Of a stretch of 64,000 nt of DNA, positions 57,853 to 64,000 are shown piece by piece. This DNA comes from Fragum whitleyi (lineage: Eukaryota > Mollusca > Bivalvia > Cardiida > Cardiidae). The notes under the pieces were generated by a model that searched no databases, was not told where the DNA came from, and was given only the letters and a program-made list of their open reading frames with translations. The DNA lies in contig OX411549.1 in the NCBI GenBank assembly GCA_948146395.1, positions 38,983,692 to 39,047,691 on the forward strand. The letters run 5' to 3'. Within the stretch, counting starts at the first letter, position 1; the number at the start of each line of letters is the position of its first letter. Position numbers and translations under genes: made by a program.

Positions 57853-58280
57853 AGCAACATTATGAAACTGACACTCATCTAGACCAAACGCATTTAAAAT
57901 AATCACTCTCTTAATGCTCCCATTATCCATTCAAAACAATCACTCCATTCACTCAAAAACGCTCGGAAAAGGTTAAACAACGATTCGAAATAATTTGAAA
58001 TAATCAGCATTTAAATCAAATTAATCAAATTATTGTACGATTTTTATTTGCTGGTGTTGATTTTCAAGCGTCGGGTTTTCTCGGAAAACCGGAAAAGGAA
58101 TGCAGATTTTATCAAAGGGAGGTAAAGGTTTATCGCTCATTTCGTCCGATTGGATGAAATTATCGATCATGTTTTACCTCCATTGTAAAATCATTCAAAA
58201 CACGTTTCTCCTACTCATTCCATATCATTCCTAAATCAATTCAAAATCGTTTTCCTTGTTAATTTCAAGATGTTGTTAAC
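57853..58280 (-). mobile_element. GGAATGA-rich MITE, copy 4 (reverse)
   Basis: Left AGCAACATTATGAAACTGACA, right TTAATTTCAAGATGTTGTTAA. CATTCC/TCATTC words fill the body, and GGAGGTAAAGGTTTATCGCTC..GATCATGTTTTACCTCC forms the central inverted region. It sits immediately behind the gene 3 splice donor. Confidence 0.78.
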
Positions 58281-58830
58281 TGTAGCGTATCACTGGCCCA
58301 ACCCCTCGGCCCGCGATGAGACACAGCTTCATATCTTTATTAATTTAAAACGGACTTAAATAATGGATTGTTGTCGAACGTTTCGTGTAGGTTGTAGATT
58401 TTGTGTTTACGTAGCATATTTACGAAAATGTTTAATGGATGTAAATGACAGAGGTCAACAGTATCCATGAGTCTTTTGATTGGTAAGTCGTTTATGGCCT
58501 GGTTTAGTAGGCCATTGGAAACAACCCTGTTACCTGTAAATTCCCTAGGAAAAAGATAATCGAGTCAAAAAAACGAACAACGGGTGTACTACGTCGCTTC
58601 TTTGTGCTCACGCGCGCGCAAAAAAATAGGTCTAGTATACGTCATCAACTTTGGTGCGACACGAAGTGCTTTGTGTGTTCAATACAGTGCTTGCATATCA
58701 CTACGCTGAGAAATACGCAGCATTTTTGAACACTTACATTTTTTCAACCGACTATGTTTGCAATCATATCATTATGAAATATTGAACTTTATAAATATGT
58801 TCCAATGGAAAAAAACGTAAAATTGAAGGG
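58281..58830. other. No gene recognised
   Basis: Presumed gene 3 intron. Non-coding, AT-rich, with a CGCGCGC word near 58612. Confidence 0.45.
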
Positions 58831-59615
58831 GGTTTTTTACGCCGCCGGAGGCGGATGTATATTGGCGTCATCTTCTCCGTCGTCCGTCCATCCGTCCATC
58901 CGTCCGTCCATCCGTCCATCCGTCCGTCCGTCCGTACGTCCGTCCGTCCGTCCGTCCACTTTTCTTGTCAACGCAACTCCTCCTAAACTTCTGGCTGGAT
59001 CTTCTTGAAACTTGGTCAATATTATCACCTCAATTGGTAGATGTGCATGAAGGAAGGATTTTACGGTTCGTTGATTTTTGCCTGAGTTATGCCCCTTGAT
59101 AACTTAGTCTCTAGGTCCACTTTTCTTGTCAACGCAACTCCTCCTAAACTTCTGGCTGGATCTTCTTGAAACTTGGTCAATGTTTTCACCTCAATTGGTA
59201 GATGTGCATGAAGGAATGATTTTATGGTTCGTTGATTTTTGCCTGAGTTATGCCCCTTAAAAACTTAGTCTCTGGCTCCACTTTTCTTGTCAACGCAACT
59301 CCTCCTAAGTTTCTGGCTGGATCTTCTTGAAACTTGGTCAATGTCATCACCATAATTTGTAGATGTACATGGATCAAGGATTTTATGGCTCATTATTTCC
59401 CTGAATTATGCCCCCTTAAAACTTAGTGCCTGGGGCTTATTGAAATTGCAGCCTTGTGAAGGCAACTCCTCCTCACTTTTTGTCTTGATTTAAATGAAAC
59501 TTGGTCATTTTCAATTTGGTTCTGTCAAAATAATTAGTGTCTACAATTATTTTCGTGAAATAGCAGCAAAGTGGCGGCGTATTTTGTGACGATGGCACTC
59601 TTGTTTTACTTTTGT
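58831..59615 (+). repeat. TCCG-rich tandem element
   Basis: Starts TTTTTTACGCCGCCGGAGGC, then a (TCCG/TCCA) run at 58879-58960, then three to four units of about 175 bp with TCTTGTCAACGCAACTCCTC, CTTGAAACTTGGTCAATG and TGCCTGAGTTATGCCCC. It ends GTGACGATGGCACTCTTGTT. The open frame through the TCCG run is an artefact. Confidence 0.85.
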
Positions 59616-62600
59616 GTTAGTAGTATTCCCTCATAATTACACCCATTATATATCCTGTTAAGCCGTCATCATCTATTATATAGAGTCAAGTATGACAAGT
59701 GAGTGACTTTTAAGTAAAAAATCAACAACACATTTGGTAATCATACGCATTCACAGTACTACACTTGCAAATTATCTGGTTTGTTATCTTATGTAGTCTA
59801 AATGGTCAGTACATTGTTTGATCAGTAAATCGTAATATAGATTAATCCTCCCCATACACATACAACCAATCTGTTTCCTTGACAAAGTGCTGGTATGGCT
59901 ATTAAGTCACATTCGGTGACAAGTTATGGCAAAATGTCCGTCGTGCATGCGTCCGTTCGTCTATCCGTCTGTTAACATTTTCTTTTAAAATATTCTCCTA
60001 AAAAACAACTACATGAAACTCAATCAAATTTCACACATATGATCCTAAGGTAACCTTCTATCAGATGCCTTGAAGGAATTTTGAGTAATAGAAATATGGC
60101 TTGGCTTTTATTGACGTGGCTTACTTCCATACATATGGTAAAAAGTGACTTCTCCCATTCAATTCCTAAGCTTGCTCAAGACTACCAATGCTATGTTAAA
60201 ATCAAAGTACTGATAGTACTGAAGGCGAGGGAACTGTTTAAACGAAACAACACATAGGGTCAATTTTCTGGAATATAATTTGATAATTCACACTGTCTTT
60301 ATAATGTATACCAGATATTTTCTTACTTATCACTGCCAAAATCACTGCTGTGTTAAAGATACATAGCTTTTATATTTGATCTTAACGGATGACCTTGCTA
60401 ATAGGGAAAAGAAGAAATGCTGCTAACTAACACGTTCTCCTTTCTCCCTAATATTATATACCCTTTCGGCTACAAATTTACTAATTCGCCGACATATTTT
60501 ATGTAATCTGCAACCTGTCTAAATATTTGTTGTCTTTGAGGATTAATCTAAATTCGAAAAATTCAAAAGCCTTGTCCCATCCTTTAACCCTTAAACAGAC
60601 TACAAAATTTTAGACTCGGCCAACTTGGAACAGGTTGCAGACAATAAATCAACATGAGTGTAATTTGATATATATCTAGGGTAGAAGTAAAAAAATAATG
60701 GGGTATGAGTATAGGATAGACCATATTTTGGGAAAGGGAGAAATTGACCCTTTCAATTTCTTGTGTTGCCCCAGTAAAATACAAATTCTTTTTGGTATTC
60801 AATTCAATGTAAAAGAAAGAGCCGACGAGCTTGTTCCCCTAGAAAAACGGCATTACTACGATTGTTAGACGGAATGATCGAATGGATGAATTGACTGACT
60901 ACATGTAGTAGCAAACCAATCAACCTAACTAAAATTATAATCAAAGTGCTGTCAGCACTGTAAATCGTACATCATTTAGAGGCTGGGATAGTGCAATAGT
61001 TCGCCAATCAAAAGGGCTCAAATTTGGACAATAAGAGTTGGTGAGTTTTTTGTCTTAACAATCCATCTTTTCGAGGACATCGCCAGCTCATCCAACCTCG
61101 TGGGTCCGATTTTGAAAGTTTGCTGATTCGATAGCCCTCTGCTAGTCTAAATTATTTCTTAGCAGATTTTTACGTTGTTATAATGAGCACGCGCCAAGCT
61201 AAAAGCTTGTCTGTTAATATTATTCCTCTCTCTATAGAGTTTAAAAGCCTGTTTAGCAACAAACATTTTTCATTAAACTATTTACAATTTTGATTACCAA
61301 CATGTTTGTATTTCAAGCATTGGGTTTTCCCAAATACTGTAAATGCATTTTCCCTCAAGAAACACGTGAAATCGCCAACTATGCTATTTATATCTTTGGT
61401 TTCTGACCAATCGATTAAATCTAGCAGCACTCTATGATTATTCATGAGTTGTTCTAAAAATAGATCGCTCTTGCTGCTATCCTAGGGGAAATGCAAATGG
61501 CAGCCCGAGAGACGCGTGAGATGATGTAATAATCTAAAATTGACTGTAATATGCATGCGCAGAAAAGACATTCATGTGAACGGAGTTACCCACTGGTGGT
61601 AGTAAACAAACTTCTCATTTACCGCTACAATAATTAATTTACCATGAAATATCGTTATCCCATTAAGAAATGTGATAAACTCGTGCAAAATACTATATAA
61701 AATAAGAAAAAAAGTATTTGTTATTTAAAGTAATAGAGAATATTTATTTTTTTTGTAATCGAATTGTTGTGCACTATTCTCGACGCCATTTTTGAACCCA
61801 AGTAACACCGGCCTGACCCAGGATCAGAAGCGTCGAGGTTGAAAGGTTACAATGACATCACTAGTGTCGAAACCGAGGCCGTTCTGATGGAAACCCGGTT
61901 AACTCGGGTCGAAACCGAGTCCGATATGAACTTACCCCTATATCAGTTTATCGTATGTTTTTGTCGGTTTATTGTTGTTGAATAATTTTTCTTCATACTC
62001 AAATTTGAATCTAATGAAAATAGGATTGGAGCGTGATCAGAGTGCTCATTGAAATCAAATATTTCAAAATTACAAAATTATTTCTATTTGTTAACACATG
62101 CGAAAAAAAAGTAAACTTCCCACGCTCCCTGTTTGAGTGCAGACGACTATTGACTAATGACAAACAAGTTAATTGACACATTTCGAGCAGACGATGTCCA
62201 TCTGAATTTACACGTGGTCTGAATTTACGCGTGGGTTTTGACCGAGTGATAATCATAACAGAATTTGATTGGTTGTCAGCCCTACAACTGGTAAATGACC
62301 GTTCGAGAAAGTTCAGAGCAGTAATATTGTAAGTGCTACAAATTAATTATACAGTTAACCTATTGTACGTTTCAACTCCTTTACTCAACCGAAAATCTTG
62401 TTATAAACACTGAAAATACTAACTGGTAATTAGTAAAAGCGAAAATTACATCAAATTTTGTATTAGCCTCTTCTCTATTTGTCGAAAAGTAAATAAGGTA
62501 TAAACAAAGTTTGTAGATTGTGACTGAAAAGGCCGTTTCTTCGGTGTTTGAAAACACATAATTTGGTTTGAACACATTGCTCAGAAGATAATGGTAAAAA

Positions 62601-63172
62601 TGTACTGGGTCAAACAGACTGGATTTCTGGAAAACGGTAGATATAAATCTACTGCTTCGCAGTACGATTTAAAAACACGAGTTGTGCCTGTCTGCAAAGC
62701 GGTATCGAGCGTAGTTATTTATACCTTCGGAATAAGTTTTTTTTTGGCGGACTCAGCGCTATGTAGTGAGCATGCCGTCTACATTTTTCCTTTGAAGTGA
62801 GTTCGGAATGTGGCTTACAATCCCTATAGGTAAATGAAACCCTTGGTTTCCCTCGCCTTAAAAAAAGCCTGGCTAAAAAGATTAGAAAATTGGAGTGCAT
62901 GCCTTCAAAAGACACCTTGCTTCTTTATAAAGCAAGCCTTCAGCGTTTAAAGCGATTTAGTTTTTTAATACCACAGCAACCTGTAGATTGGAGGATTGCC
63001 GATGCGTTGGACTTCCTGTCCAGGCCGAAAGTTTTTATCCTAAGTCGGGAAGAATATCCAGTCTGATTTTTAAAAAAAATCTTTCATCGATGGGTTCATA
63101 AACATTAACACGGGAGAAAAATACATTGTAGCTAAATAATTCCAAAATACAACATACAGAGTTTATATAATC
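59616..63172. other. No gene recognised; weak repeats
   Basis: AT-rich DNA. 59880-60130 resembles another TCCGTC-headed repeat (CGTCGTGCATGCGTCCGTTC). 60400-60800 contains loosely inverted words (GGGAAAGGGAGAAATTG / TTCTCCTTTCTCCC). No exon of the receptor family is present. Confidence 0.5.
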
Positions 63173-63368
63173 GTGAAATTGACATCCACTCTGATTAAAA
63201 CTATTCAAAATCAGTCGCTCAGCGGTCCGATCTATTATTCCAAACACTCACTCCACTCAAAAGTTTCAACATTGTTTTAAATCGCTTCGAAATCGTTCGA
63301 AAATGATAAATACTTCAATCAAATTGAGCAAATAATTGCATGATTTTGAAGGCTGGTGCTGATTTTTA
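63173..63368 (-). mobile_element. GGAATGA MITE, truncated copy 5
   Basis: ATAATCGTGAAATTGACATCC, GCTCAGCGGTCCGATC..TTCCAAACACTCACTCC and GCTGGTGCTGATTTTT follow the family in reverse order. The sequence is then cut by the next element. Confidence 0.7.
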
Positions 63369-63592
63369 ACCCTTTCCTGTTTTACAAAATTTTGGACCTG
63401 TCCAAATTCAAAGGTTTTGCAGACGAAAATTTAAAGTGGGTTTAATTTGAAAAATAACTATTCGGTAGGGTAGAAAATAGTGTGGAAAAAGAAGAAATTG
63501 CTTGTCAGAAGCAATTTCTTCTTTTTTTCACAATGTTTTCTCAATCATAAAATCACAGGCACGTAAAAAGCAGGGATTAAACAGGAAAGGGT
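63369..63592. mobile_element. Short MITE interrupting the GGAATGA MITE
   Basis: Ends ACCCTTTCCTGTTT and AAACAGGAAAGGGT are exact inverted repeats of 14 bp. A central perfect hairpin (GAAGAAATTGCTT / AAGCAATTTCTTC) lies at about 63497-63527. A nested insertion. Confidence 0.75.
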
Positions 63593-64000
63593 CAAAAGAC
63601 TGATTGGACCATAAAAGGCAAAGATCCAGAACCGTTCGTAGATCTAAGGACGTCCGCACATCCGGTTTGGGATTTTTGGCCATTAAAAATGTTCGAGTAT
63701 GTATGATCGTTATAAAGCTATGAATCAAATTTCAAAATAATTTTTTGTATAGAGCTGCATGCATTCAAGGTTGACAAAAGACGTTAAAAATGAATATATA
63801 TATTTTTTTTTTACTAATATTTTTTTTTTGGGGGGGGGTATTCAATATTTTCCCTTGTCTATTGGAGAGCAAGCAAAAAGCTTATATAAATGGTAAAAAG
63901 ACATCTACCTCATATCCCTGAACCAAAATACCAACAAATTTGTAATTTACAATTTTGAAAAAATGTGTTTTGAAATTTGATTATTTTTGTGAAATACCTC
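63593..64000. other. No gene recognised
   Basis: AT-rich non-coding DNA with T and G runs near 63805-63838. Confidence 0.5.

Noticed and set aside
58805..59028. Ser-Val-Arg-Pro or Asp-Gly-Arg-Thr repeat proteins
   Set aside because: Translation of the TCCG/TCCA simple repeat on both strands.
57837..64000. Second coding exon of gene 3
   Set aside because: No CRPxFCPEGQ or FLRY-like coding segment found on the plus strand before the window end.

Overview
This is a eukaryotic, animal-type window: AT-rich, intron-containing and crowded with decayed mobile DNA. The repeat families point to a bivalve mollusc. They include tRNA-headed SINEs, degenerate tandem elements bordered by AGCTCACCTGAGC-like ends and TCCG-rich runs, TATGGCCGCCAAAAT repeats and many short hairpin MITEs. 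Species cannot be named from the sequence alone, and there is no sign of bacterial organisation.

The only convincing host genes are three tandem, same-strand paralogues. Gene 1 has exons at 8766-9716 and 16199-17050. Gene 2 has exons at 44238-45179 and 48556-49401. Gene 3 has its first coding exon at 56883-57836, and its second coding exon lies beyond the window. The first coding exon gives an N-terminal hydrophobic leader, a somatomedin-B-like cysteine cluster (CxCxxxCxxxxxCC) and a long cysteine-rich extracellular region. The second exon, joined in phase 0, starts with a CRPxFCPEGQKYL motif and ends in a hydrophobic C-terminus. The layout resembles the ectodomain of molluscan adhesion-GPCR-like receptors, but genes 1 and 2 stop at or before the first membrane helix. 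They may therefore be single-pass or lipid-anchored receptor-like proteins derived from GPCRs. All three genes have an acceptor-like AG 18-20 nt before the ATG, suggesting an unseen 5' UTR exon.

Layout: 1-2752 holds the 5' end of a decayed Gypsy-type LTR retrotransposon on the minus strand (LTR, tRNA-Pro-type primer site, broken gag, protease). 2.8-8.3 kb holds MITEs and a tandem hairpin repeat. 8.7-17.05 kb is gene 1, whose 6.5-kb intron carries a pair of 530-bp inverted repeats, tandem repeats, a SINE and MITEs. 17-44 kb is repeat-rich: LINE 3' remnant, TCACC-bordered tandem elements, a 1.28-kb non-autonomous hAT with perfect 8-bp target duplications, a second hAT-like element, a large palindrome, SINEs and a 33-bp minisatellite. 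44.2-49.4 kb is gene 2, bracketed by two oppositely oriented copies of one MITE. 49.7-56.8 kb holds further MITEs and inverted repeats. 56.9 kb to the end is gene 3 exon 1 followed by repeat-filled intron or intergenic DNA.

The array looks like local duplication of one receptor-ectodomain gene, with MITEs repeatedly landing next to exons. Ligand and signalling partner cannot be read from the sequence.
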